Below, piece after piece: positions 33,992 through 41,775 of a stretch of 52,180 nucleotides of DNA. Position numbers and translations under genes: made by a program. The stretch lies in NCBI GenBank assembly GCA_964421085.1, contig CAYQVO010000024.1, forward strand, positions 1-52,180, in the 5' to 3' direction. The stretch's first letter is position 1; the number at the start of each line of letters is the position of its first letter. Source of the stretch: CAYQVO01 sp964421085. GTDB lineage: Bacteria > Bdellovibrionota_C > UBA2361 > CAYQVO01. Under the pieces are notes generated by a model. It did no database searches. It was not told the DNA's origin and saw nothing but the letters and a program-made list of their open reading frames with translations.

Positions 33992-36277
33992 ATGGACGCA
34001 GGCGGAAAAGGCGGCGATGAAAAAAGAACGGCGGAAGCGCTGCCCGTCGCCGCTCCGGAAAAAGCCCATCCGGCTGTACCCGGAGACGAAGTGGTCGAAA
34101 GACTGCGGCTTCTCGCCGTGGAGATTCTGAGCTCCCTCCATGGGTCCGCTTTTCTGCATATGAGACGGGAAAGACAGGCAAAGGTCCTGAATGAACTTGC
34201 CGCTCAAGCGCGGGCGTTGATAGATATGGCCTCCTGCTTCGGGGAAATGAAGGAGGACGACAATGTGCCTGAGAGCGTGCTTACGCAACAGTTCCTGACT
34301 TCAGTGCGGCGGCGGTTTGAATCCCGCGCATCAGCGCGATCTCTCGTGTTCGAAATTCATTTCAGCACAACTTTCCCCGAAAAAGTCGTCTATCACAGGC
34401 ACGGATTCTCCACCCTTGTGAATCTTCTTATTGAAAATTCGTTCAGGCAGACAAATGCCGGCAAAATATCTCTTCAGCTTGGCTACAGTGAGGAGGAAGG
34501 AAAGGTACAGTTCGTCATAAACAACACCGGCGCGGGGGCAAGCAAGGAAAAACTTGAAAGAGATTACAACGAGGGGAAATTTGCGCTGGAAATGCTCGGA
34601 GCCCTGGAAGCGGCGGACCGCCTCGATGGAAGTTTCGAAGTGCACTCTCTTGAAGGCATCGGAACCTCATACCGCGGTTCATGTCCTGTTCACTTTGCCT
34701 CTGAAGAGAGGCTGGCATGGGTTCCGGACGATGAAGAACCCGTGACGGAAGGGCGTTCCGCCTGTATTGATACAACCTCGATGACGGGAACTCTTCTTGT
34801 TTATGAGCAGAGCCACCTGTTCTCGGAGGTGCTCGCTTCGTGGCTTGGCAAGACATCGCTCGATGTCACCTATGCCGGAGATTTTGAGTTCGATCGCTAT
34901 CTCCCGATGAGCAGACGTTTTCAGCTTATTCTCGTGGACACAACCGGCCGGTGGAAAGAGTCGTGCCTTTTTGTCCAGAGGACCAGAGCTATGGGAATAG
35001 AAGTTCCATTTATGGCCCTTGTCCTTGACCAGTCAGTCGAAGAATCGATCGAAAGCGGTTTTGATTTTATCGTTCGTGTTCCGTGCGACGAGATTAAATT
35101 CCTCCGTATTATCGCCTGTCTTTTCCGCACAGCGGAAGCTATGAAGGCATCGGCCGATCGACTGGCGAAGAGAGGGTCCGGAGAGCTCGTCGAAATAGAT
35201 CTTCCGGAGAAAAGTCCTCCGGAGAATCAGGGGTCGGAAGAAGCGGGACAGATAAAGGACATTGTCAGCGAAACCCCTGCTGTTGTTCCTCTGCTTTCGG
35301 AATTCTTCGATGGCTTTGATGCTGAACTGGCGGAAGTAGAGGCTGCGGTGCGTTCCGGGGAAATGGACAGGGGAAGGAAGCTTGTGGAAGATTTCCGATC
35401 CGCCGCCGATATGCTCGGACTATCCCTGCTGTCCGTTTCCGCAGGAAACCTCGCCGCCGCTGTGGCGTTCGAGGGAATCGATGAAATCGGCGCGGCATTC
35501 AAGAAAGTTCGATCAGTCGCCCATCTTATGATTTCCGCGCTCGAAGAGGTCTCTCCTCCGTCGAGACGGGATATCGAAGAGTCAAAGCCTGACGCACTGA
35601 AAGTTCATGAACGTGCGGTGCTTGCAGGAAACGCCGGTGAATTCATGAGCTGCATAAGCGATTTTCTCACATCTCTGAAAGATGAAATTAAAGAACTTCA
35701 GCAGCTTCTTGAAAGCCGAAACTGGAACCGGCTGCAGTTCCTTGCGAATCAGCTTCGAGGCACAGCATCCTTCTATGGATTCGAGGAACAGGCGTGTGAA
35801 CTGCTCGAAATCGAAAACGCGGCAAAGGCTTCCGAGTTTGACAACGCAGCGGAAGCTCTGACCCGGCTTGCAGGTCTGGGAGAAGGGGAACGGAAAGTGC
35901 CGGAGAAAGCACCGCCTCGATTCGGTTCCTCACCCGAGCGTATTGTCGAGGCGCCCGAGTATGAAACGATAGCGTCGGAACTGATGGGTTCTTCACCTGA
36001 GCTCGTTCCTCTGATTGTGGAGTTTCTTGGAAGTCTCGATGAGTATATGGAAAGAATAACAAACGCGGCAAACGAACTTGCCTGGAGCAAACTGAGGACG
36101 GTTGCCCATGAACTGGCGGGAGTTTCATCGATGTATGGCTATCCTCTCTGTGCAAAAGCGGCAAAAAGTCTTCAGGCGGCGGCTGAGGCGTCTTGCGCTG
36201 CGGATCTCGATCCACTTATCATAAAACTTCGTGCCATCGCGGGAGGGATGAAAAAAGGCGCTTCAGTGCTGCATTGA
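33992..36277 (+). CDS. degenerate kinase / receiver / multi-HPt signalling protein
   Basis: 761 aa, soluble. Order: N-terminal helices (about 30-110); HATPase-like domain (about 115-235) with an N-box-like LLIENSFRQTNAGKI but NNTGAG where the ADP-binding DxGxG should be; receiver-like domain (about 265-385) with a possible acceptor Asp in LILVDTTG but VRVPC instead of the KP motif; then three HPt-like helical bundles (about 430-515, 545-625, 665-755). HPt1 (FRSAADMLG) and HPt2 (LANQLRGTASFYG) lack the phosphorylatable His; HPt3 (VAHELAGVSSMYG) keeps it. Eleven bases after the PilB-receiver gene, before a CheY gene: probably a scaffold or phosphorelay hub for pilus control. GGAGAG precedes the ATG. 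Confidence 0.75.
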   Translation: MDAGGKGGDEKRTAEALPVAAPEKAHPAVPGDEVVERLRLLAVEILSSLHGSAFLHMRRERQAKVLNELAAQARALIDMASCFGEMKEDDNVPESVLTQQFLTSVRRRFESRASARSLVFEIHFSTTFPEKVVYHRHGFSTLVNLLIENSFRQTNAGKISLQLGYSEEEGKVQFVINNTGAGASKEKLERDYNEGKFALEMLGALEAADRLDGSFEVHSLEGIGTSYRGSCPVHFASEERLAWVPDDEEPVTEGRSACIDTTSMTGTLLVYEQSHLFSEVLASWLGKTSLDVTYAGDFEFDRYLPMSRRFQLILVDTTGRWKESCLFVQRTRAMGIEVPFMALVLDQSVEESIESGFDFIVRVPCDEIKFLRIIACLFRTAEAMKASADRLAKRGSGELVEIDLPEKSPPENQGSEEAGQIKDIVSETPAVVPLLSEFFDGFDAELAEVEAAVRSGEMDRGRKLVEDFRSAADMLGLSLLSVSAGNLAAAVAFEGIDEIGAAFKKVRSVAHLMISALEEVSPPSRRDIEESKPDALKVHERAVLAGNAGEFMSCISDFLTSLKDEIKELQQLLESRNWNRLQFLANQLRGTASFYGFEEQACELLEIENAAKASEFDNAAEALTRLAGLGEGERKVPEKAPPRFGSSPERIVEAPEYETIASELMGSSPELVPLIVEFLGSLDEYMERITNAANELAWSKLRTVAHELAGVSSMYGYPLCAKAAKSLQAAAEASCAADLDPLIIKLRAIAGGMKKGASVLH

Positions 36278-36288
36278 GGGAGAGAATA

Positions 36289-36702
36289 ATGAACAACCCG
36301 GCGGGAACAGATAATTCTGCAGAGCCCACAAGAGTTCTGCTGGTGGAGGATGCTCCTCTTATCCGCAGACTGATCGTGACGATGCTGGAGAAGGCGGGCT
36401 TTGTCGTTTTTGAGGCCGGTCATGGGAAGGAAGCGCTCGAAAAGCTGGGAGAAGCGAGGCCGGATATCGTTCTTTGCGATTTGAGCATGCCGGAAATGGA
36501 TGGACTTGAATTTCTCAAGTACATGAAAAGCAATGAAGAAACCAGAGCCATACCGATGGCTATTCTGTCGGCGGATGAAGGGCGGGAACTCGAAGATGAA
36601 CTGAAAGCGGCGGGCGCTGTGGCTCTTCTCGATAAAGCCATGCCGCCCGGAGAACTGGCGGATGTCATCCGGGGTTTGCTGGCAGAGGTCCGCTCTCAGT
36701 AA
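36289..36702 (+). CDS. CheY-like response regulator
   Basis: 137 aa from the ATG at 36289 with GGGAGAG upstream. Receiver fold with VLLVEDAPLIRR, acceptor Asp in VLCDLSMPEMDG, Ser in AILSADEG and Lys in LLDKAMPPG. Single domain. It follows the triple-HPt protein by 11 bases and is its likely phosphorylation partner. Last gene of the pilB transcript, followed by a terminator-like hairpin. Confidence 0.9.
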   Translation: MNNPAGTDNSAEPTRVLLVEDAPLIRRLIVTMLEKAGFVVFEAGHGKEALEKLGEARPDIVLCDLSMPEMDGLEFLKYMKSNEETRAIPMAILSADEGRELEDELKAAGAVALLDKAMPPGELADVIRGLLAEVRSQ

Positions 36703-36707
36703 TTATT

Positions 36708-36731
36708 CGCCGATAAAACCGGCGGCTTTTC
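36708..36731 (+). terminator. terminator-like hairpin after the cheY-like gene
   Basis: CGCCG-ATAAAAC-CGGCG followed by GCTTTTC, starting six bases after the stop codon. Short stem and short T-run, so moderate support. Confidence 0.5.
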
Positions 36732-36789
36732 ATCAATGGCTCCTCAAAGGGGCCACACTCATTCGCAGGTGGATCCGTTAAGATTCTAC

Positions 36790-36972
36790 AGATCAGATTG
36801 CCACGGGCTCCATGCAGTGGAGTCATGCAGGTTTGACGCAGGGGAGCGCCCTCGCAACGACGAATTGGCGGAAAAAGCGGCCAAACTCGTCATTACCCGG
36901 TGGACGAATTGGCTTGACGAATCATCGGAAAAAAGGGTGCCCCCGTCATTGCGAGGTTCCCTTATGCTCCTG
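36790..36972. repeat. dispersed-repeat-like palindromic segment
   Basis: The 330-bp gap 36703-37032 between the cheY-like gene and the minus-strand pilus operon holds no convincing gene. It contains AGATTGCCACGGGCTCC ... CCCTCGCAACGACG (about 36798-36862) and, in the opposite orientation, CCGTCATTGCGAGG (about 36943-36956). These resemble the 'AGATTGCCACG...CGCAATGACG' family of intergenic repeats seen in many genomes. Assignment from memory of that motif; a genome-wide copy count would settle it. Confidence 0.5.
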
Positions 36973-37032
36973 ATGACATAGAGGGGCGGCGTTTCGTCCG
37001 GCAGAATGAGCGACCCTGCCGTCCAGGCAGCT

Positions 37033-38580
37033 TCACCTGTACACTTCTCCCTGTTTCCGGACCCTGAACTTTATTCCGCGGACCATTCGATCATTGCACG
37101 ATTCGTCGTAATGGATTCCCTTAATGTTGTGTACAGTGAGCTGTTTTGCGCGGATTGCTCCAAAGAATTCCAGTTTCGATTTCAACTCGACCGCCGCGGA
37201 GGGAGCGGTAATCCGCATCATCGGGTCGGTCGATGATTCCAGAGAAAGCTCTTGTGTTCCGAGATAAAGAAGATGGAACTGACATGGTTTGCCTGTATTG
37301 ATTATGCCGCCGCTTAACTTATTGCCGTGAAGTGCACTCACAAAAACGGAAACGTATCCGTCTGAAGGAAACGGTTGGATCTTGAGGGTTCCCTCCGGCG
37401 AGACCTGAAGTGAATCGAAAAAATAAGGATGATCGGTTGAAGTGAGAGTCAGCATCCCGTCCTTTGCAACTGTTATTTTCTTCCAGCATCGCTGCCAGGT
37501 TTCATTGCCGTTTGAGACAAGAGTCACGGCGCCGGTAACATTCACATCTCCCTGATCGGGTTCAGACGGCCTGCAGTACGTATCAAAGGACTCGTATTTC
37601 TCCATAACGGGAATTGAACATCCGGCGCCTTCACATGTTTTACCCTTCTCGGGACAGTCCTCATCGAAATTTGCGCAGACGTCGCCGCCATAAGGGGGAG
37701 AGGATATGATGGCGCCTCCGCTCTGCGCGCTGCCATATATTACGGCGCTTCTGTGGATCTTCACTGTTCGAGCGGACGAGACGGGACAGTTGGTCAGGCG
37801 ATTTTCCTCGGAGTATGACCCCTGTGATGAGTTGAATGAATCGCACGAGTGACGGATCTCCATCGTATCGTTTCCAAAAAAGCCGCCTCTCGAAAGCAGG
37901 GGTTCTCCCGTTGCATATGCGTAAATGTGACTTCCTTTGTTCTCCTCCGTTACCGCATCAATTCGAAAAACCGGAGCAAGCACCGAGATAGCGCCATTCG
38001 ACGACGGGGGTATTGCAGGCGGAGGGCCGGCGGACGTCGGAAATTCCGTTGGAACTGCAGTGGGCAGAGGTGTTTTGGGAATGTCGGTCGATGTTGGAGC
38101 AGGTGGCGGCGTAGGCGGCGGCATGGTTGCGGTAGGAGGCGGGGGCGCCGAAGTCTCAGTTGGCGGGGGCGCTGGTGTGACGGTAGGAGGAACGGGGGTT
38201 TTCACCTCCACAGGAGTCGGCGCCTGTGTGGGCGCGAGGGTTGGCACTGAGGTGGGAGGCAGTGTCGGCGCCGATGTCGGCTCTTGTTTCGGCGTTCTTG
38301 TCGGTTTTGGGGTCTTTGTCGGTTTCGGGGTCTTTATCGGTTTTGCTGTCTTTGTCGGTTTCGGGGTCTTTTTCGGTTTCGCTGTTTTTGTCGGTTTCGG
38401 GGTCTTTTTCTGCGGCGTTTCCCTCGGACTGCTCGTATTTATCGGGGTCGATGTCGCCACCGGTCTCTTTGTCGGTTTCGGCGCTGCCGAGATATCCGAT
38501 GGAGCGAGAGAAAAAATCAGAAGGACAAGCATCGGAATGCCCCGCAATCGTCCCGCATTTTTGCGTTCCCGCCTGTTCAT
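37033..38580 (-). CDS. secreted Pro/Thr-linker protein with DUF7305-type C-terminal domain, end of minor pilin operon
   Basis: 515 aa. Signal peptide (to about residue 33), a Pro/Thr/Lys-rich linker (about 34-190) including PKPTKT repeats, then a C-terminal domain of about 300 residues. Its end, with VSALHGNKLSG, FHLLYLGTQELSL, KSKLEFFGAIRAKQLTVHNIKGIHYDES, fits the beta-rich domain found at the C-terminus of PilX-related proteins (DUF7305). Here the PilX-like membrane part is a separate gene directly upstream, with a four-base overlap (ATGA). Seven or more Cys suggest disulphides. Likely a pilus-tip or surface-exposed protein; the role is inferred. Confidence 0.75.
   Translation of the reverse strand: MNRRERKNAGRLRGIPMLVLLIFSLAPSDISAAPKPTKRPVATSTPINTSSPRETPQKKTPKPTKTAKPKKTPKPTKTAKPIKTPKPTKTPKPTRTPKQEPTSAPTLPPTSVPTLAPTQAPTPVEVKTPVPPTVTPAPPPTETSAPPPPTATMPPPTPPPAPTSTDIPKTPLPTAVPTEFPTSAGPPPAIPPSSNGAISVLAPVFRIDAVTEENKGSHIYAYATGEPLLSRGGFFGNDTMEIRHSCDSFNSSQGSYSEENRLTNCPVSSARTVKIHRSAVIYGSAQSGGAIISSPPYGGDVCANFDEDCPEKGKTCEGAGCSIPVMEKYESFDTYCRPSEPDQGDVNVTGAVTLVSNGNETWQRCWKKITVAKDGMLTLTSTDHPYFFDSLQVSPEGTLKIQPFPSDGYVSVFVSALHGNKLSGGIINTGKPCQFHLLYLGTQELSLESSTDPMMRITAPSAAVELKSKLEFFGAIRAKQLTVHNIKGIHYDESCNDRMVRGIKFRVRKQGEVYR
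38287..38403 (-). repeat. intragenic low-complexity PKPTKT repeat
   Basis: Residues 60-98 of the Pro/Thr-linker protein are imperfect repeats of KTPKPTKTAKP, encoded by near-identical units of about 18 bp (complement TTTGTCGGTTTCGGGGTC). Likely length-variable and a place where assemblies collapse. Confidence 0.85.
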
Positions 38581-39101
38581 TGCACTGGAACCGCATCAAC
38601 AAGGGTAATTCGGACCTTCCCAGCGCCGAGATCAGTATTACCGAAAGATAGTTGAGGCGAGAAAGAAACGCCGTCTCCTTGAGGTATATCGGGCGCCGCC
38701 GGCTGAAATGATGATTCAGTGTTTGCAATGATGAAAGCGTTCTGTGTCCCTTTAATCTTGACTCTTGTCATGACAGGAAAATCACCTGAATCGTTCTCGC
38801 CGGCGGTGAAGGCGTCTCTTTCGAAAAGAGAGTCGAATGCCGGTTGAGTAAAGGCCGGCAGGAGTCTGAGCTGATTGTCCTTAAGCCAGTTGACTGCTCT
38901 CCCTGCAGTATTTTCGGCTGTGTAATAATAGACATCCCGCTGTTTCATATTGAACGCAGTCCTGGTCTGATACGCCACTCGGCTCAGCATGGTTCCTATG
39001 ACGATGGTGGAAATAAGTATGACGATAATAGCGCCAATGATAGCTGCGCCTCTGCAGTTGGGCTTCCTTTCTTTTCCTGATTGAACAAGATCACCAGTCA
39101 T
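38577..39101 (-). CDS. PilX-like minor pilin/pilus assembly protein
   Basis: 174 aa. Short N-terminus, then a membrane segment GAAIIGAIIVILISTIVIGTMLSRVAYQ followed by NMKQRDVYYYTAENTAGRAVNWL, the pattern of PilX N-terminal domains (membrane helix then an alpha-helix with aromatic residues). There is no classic prepilin cleavage site GFTLIE. It is encoded between PilW-like and the Pro/Thr-linker protein. ATG at 39101 with AGGTGATGG upstream. Confidence 0.75.
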   Translation of the reverse strand: MTGDLVQSGKERKPNCRGAAIIGAIIVILISTIVIGTMLSRVAYQTRTAFNMKQRDVYYYTAENTAGRAVNWLKDNQLRLLPAFTQPAFDSLFERDAFTAGENDSGDFPVMTRVKIKGTQNAFIIANTESSFQPAAPDIPQGDGVSFSPQLSFGNTDLGAGKVRITLVDAVPVQ

Positions 39102-39105
39102 ACCA

Positions 39106-39975
39106 TCACCTGTTGAAGCAGAGATTCCTCAGAGCGATTATCCTGCGCAGTTCCGCTACGTATTCGACGCCTGACCGAAGCCTGCGTTTTGCCCGCACAC
39201 GGATAGTTAATTCAACGGCGGACAGACCGCCGGCAATCTCAGCAGCGGAAAGCGGAGGAGTAAATACCGCTCCATTGCTATCCAGATACTGGATCGAGAA
39301 TTGAGAGTTGGGAAGAAGTATTTCACTGCTGTCGCCCGTTATCCTCTGAACGCCTGTCCAGTCCGCAGGAGAATTAAACTCGATTTCAGAGACGGGATCG
39401 AGAATGCTTCCGACTGCAAATATCGATCCTTCAGGGGCGGCAGTAATTCCCTGGAGAGCCACCGAATCAGTCGTGACCGAAGAAATTTCGGCTTTCAAGC
39501 CTCCCGACCCTGAAACGGGTCCGTTTGTGATATATACATCCATTCCCGCTGCAAGACCATCGGTGGAAACGAGTTTCACAGTTGTCTCTTCCGCCGGTTT
39601 GAAATCCGAAGAGAGTATATACACGTCGCCCTTTGTGTTCGAGCGAAAGACCACATGGTCCTCATCCGACTCAATGAGCACCGGAAGCGGAGCATCGCCC
39701 AGATCCGCGTTGAGCGAGGAAAAGTCTCTCTGGCCGAGCGGAAGGCCGTTTCCCGCCAGTCGGAGTTCGGCGCCCAGTCCGTCGATAAGCGCGCGCGCCG
39801 CCTGATTGGCCTGAAGTTCGAGCTGCTGATCATTCGAGTGATGTGTAACGTCGAAAAAAAAGACTACCACCATGCTCATCACAACAGAAAGAAGGCCCAG
39901 CGCCGCAAGCATCTCGAGCAGTGAAAATCCGCCCTGGGAAAGCCTGCCGCCGCATGGAGTGGAATTCACTGTCAC
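39106..39975 (-). CDS. PilW-like minor prepilin
   Basis: 289 aa from the GTG at 39975, which overlaps the PilV-like stop by four bases and has GGAGG about ten bases upstream. Prepilin peptidase site GGFSLLEMLAALGLLSVVMSMVVVFFF near residue 14, then a long beta-rich domain. PilW-type proteins prime pilus assembly with PilV, PilX and FimT. Part of the four-gene minor pilin set. Confidence 0.85.
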   Translation of the reverse strand: MTVNSTPCGGRLSQGGFSLLEMLAALGLLSVVMSMVVVFFFDVTHHSNDQQLELQANQAARALIDGLGAELRLAGNGLPLGQRDFSSLNADLGDAPLPVLIESDEDHVVFRSNTKGDVYILSSDFKPAEETTVKLVSTDGLAAGMDVYITNGPVSGSGGLKAEISSVTTDSVALQGITAAPEGSIFAVGSILDPVSEIEFNSPADWTGVQRITGDSSEILLPNSQFSIQYLDSNGAVFTPPLSAAEIAGGLSAVELTIRVRAKRRLRSGVEYVAELRRIIALRNLCFNR

Positions 39976-40385
39976 TCTGTGGTTTCCTCCCTGGCGGGAA
40001 AGGTATTGGAAAGGATGCATTTTCCTCCGAGTTCGGTCTGTTCAGGCGTTACAGACACGGTAACGAGCCTCGACTTGTCAGGCCTGACCGTCACTTCCAC
40101 AGATCGCACGAACTTCACGGAGCGCACCGTGATATTCTCTCTTTCCCCATCCGAGGAAATCGCGAGAGGATCTTTTGCCGCTAGTTCTTCCATCTTTTCT
40201 ATTGCAAGTTCCGTTGCATACGTTTCTCTCAAGGATCGCTTGAAATGGATGAGCGATGTTCTCATGGAATCCGCGATGGCGAGAAAGGCAAGTTCCATCA
40301 GGACTATTGCGACAACGAGCTCAATAAGGGTCACTCCCGCTTCGCGAGCGCCCGACACATTTCCGTTGGCGCCGGTCATCGTCAC
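39972..40385 (-). CDS. PilV-like minor prepilin
   Basis: 137 aa from a GTG at 40385 that overlaps the FimT-like stop by four bases (an ATG at 40379 is the alternative). Type III signal REAGVTLIELVVAIVLMELAFLAIADS, then a short C-terminal domain. Typical PilV/GspI size. Confidence 0.83.
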   Translation of the reverse strand: MTMTGANGNVSGAREAGVTLIELVVAIVLMELAFLAIADSMRTSLIHFKRSLRETYATELAIEKMEELAAKDPLAISSDGERENITVRSVKFVRSVEVTVRPDKSRLVTVSVTPEQTELGGKCILSNTFPAREETTE

Positions 40386-40870
40386 AGTATGAACCCCATT
40401 GGACATAGTGAAATCGTTGCAAAAGGCTTTGCTTTCCATGACAGCACAAGCGAAGCCTTCACCATCGTTCCATCCTCATTTATCAGATGACCTTTCGAAT
40501 TAAAGACAAGCGGATCGCGGCGCACCAAAGTAACGCCCGAGGGGAAGGATCGGGTCAGGATTCGGACGCCTGTGCCGGGGTATGCTGCGTAGGGAGCTCG
40601 TCCGACATTGATCGTATAGGATGCGCCGCCTTCCGAAGGAATTATCGCAACACGCCCCCCTTCTTTCAACGCCAGGCTTCTCGCATACAGAAGGTCGCCT
40701 TCCACCTGGCTTCGTCCCTGCATGCGGCGGAAGGATGCATCGAGCGCGGCGAAATTGGGAACTGCAATCGCCACCAGCATCGCGCTGAGCGAAAGCACGA
40801 CCATGTACTCGACAAGAGTGAACCCGGCTGCTGTCCGGCCATGCAATATTATGTCCTTTTTCCGATGCAT
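40382..40870 (-). CDS. FimT/GspH-like minor prepilin
   Basis: 162 aa from the ATG at 40870 with GGAGGGG nine bases upstream. Prepilin site AAGFTLVEYMVVLSLSAMLVAIAVPNFAAL, then GspH/FimT signatures SQVEGDLLYARSLALKEGGRVAI and VFNSKGHL. First gene of the minor pilin operon; the divergent small membrane protein gene starts about 100 bp away. Confidence 0.87.
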   Translation of the reverse strand: MHRKKDIILHGRTAAGFTLVEYMVVLSLSAMLVAIAVPNFAALDASFRRMQGRSQVEGDLLYARSLALKEGGRVAIIPSEGGASYTINVGRAPYAAYPGTGVRILTRSFPSGVTLVRRDPLVFNSKGHLINEDGTMVKASLVLSWKAKPFATISLCPMGFIL

Positions 40871-40973
40871 TACAGCATTCCCCTCCTTCTCCCTTATCGG
40901 CGGTTGAGCGGATAGTCTATAAACATTTTTCCGAAATTTGCCGACTGAAATATAAAGCGCCTTAAGAGGATGA

Positions 40974-41243
40974 ATGGAGGATTCTGAACTCAATCACACA
41001 ACTGCTCCTGAAGACACGAAGACGGAGTTTTTCTTCGACAAAACCGAGTACCATTCAATAATGGCCGAAGCTCTCAAGGTCACACAGGCGGAAGAAGCCG
41101 GCGCGCCTCAGGCTGCCCCGGTAACGGAGGACGAGAAGGAAGAGGCGAAGAAGAATAACCACACATTCTATCTTCTGGCGTTTGTCTATTGTGCAGTCAT
41201 ACTTGCCGTTGGATTCGTAGCGTACGTTCTGACGGAGACATAG
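40974..41243 (+). CDS. small C-tail membrane protein with EFFFDKTEYHxIMAEA motif (copy 2)
   Basis: 89 aa. Acidic N-terminus, TEFFFDKTEYHSIMAEAL (about residues 17-34), Glu-rich linker and a C-terminal membrane helix (LLAFVYCAVILAVGFVAYVL). AAGAGGA precedes the ATG. Same motif, order and length as the 94-aa protein at 31362-31646, whereas the linkers and membrane helices have diverged. Divergent from the minor pilin operon. Confidence 0.8.
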   Translation: MEDSELNHTTAPEDTKTEFFFDKTEYHSIMAEALKVTQAEEAGAPQAAPVTEDEKEEAKKNNHTFYLLAFVYCAVILAVGFVAYVLTET

Positions 41244-41269
41244 AGGGTTCGCAGATGCCGTCGTAACAC

Positions 41270-41659
41270 TTACGGTTTCAAGGTCAGCCGGACCTTGGCA
41301 AGCAGGGTTTCAGCAGTGAATGGTTTGACGAGGTAGTTGCTGACGCCGGCCTGGATTGCCGCTTCAACTTTTTTTCTCTCTGATTCCGCTGTCAGCATCA
41401 TGAACGGAATCTGACTGTACTTTTCCGAACTTCGCACTGTCTTCAGAAGTTCAAGGCCGGTCGTTCCCGGCATGTTCCAGTCACAGATAATCAGGCCGAT
41501 GTCCGTATTTGACATCACGATCTCGGCCTGTGCGGCATCTTCTGTTACGAGGACACTGGTGAAGCCGCCGCTTTTGAGGATTGCGCGCACCATATCGCGG
41601 GCCACAGGCTGATCGTCGACAATCAGGACGTTGATATTGGTATTCGATTCGCCGCTCAC
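41270..41659 (-). CDS. CheY-like response regulator
   Basis: About 129 aa from a GTG at 41659; the frame is open to an ATG at 41731 and the true start is not clear because no ribosome-binding site stands out. Receiver domain: VLIVDDQPVARDMVRAIL, acceptor Asp in LIICDWNMPGTTG, Thr in MLTAES, and NYLVKPFT. The closest style is chemotaxis CheY. Convergent with the small membrane protein gene. Confidence 0.85.
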   Translation of the reverse strand: MSGESNTNINVLIVDDQPVARDMVRAILKSGGFTSVLVTEDAAQAEIVMSNTDIGLIICDWNMPGTTGLELLKTVRSSEKYSQIPFMMLTAESERKKVEAAIQAGVSNYLVKPFTAETLLAKVRLTLKP

Positions 41660-41749
41660 GGATTGCAGAGTAACATGGCGCGCGGAACCGGGCAAACTGT
41701 AAAGACCAGGGGGGACGAGGGGGTGCGGCATGTGAATTCATTACTTTGC

Positions 41750-41769
41750 CGGCCCCTCGGGCCGTTTTT
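41750..41769 (+). terminator. rho-independent terminator
   Basis: CGGCCC-CTC-GGGCCG directly followed by TTTTT on the plus strand. The nearest plus-strand gene upstream is the small membrane protein ending at 41243. The hairpin also lies seven bases after the minus-strand methyltransferase stop, but no T-run follows on that strand. Confidence 0.6.
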
Positions 41770-41775
41770 GGGGCG

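Noticed and set aside
36736..36981. 81-codon frame after the cheY-like gene
   Set aside because: It consists of palindromic repeat-like DNA, so the open frame is probably accidental.
37937..38608. Plus-strand Gly/Val-rich frame of 223 codons and parallel frames over the Pro/Thr linker
   Set aside because: They are mirror images of the low-complexity repeat in the minus-strand surface protein, which has a signal peptide and operon overlap.
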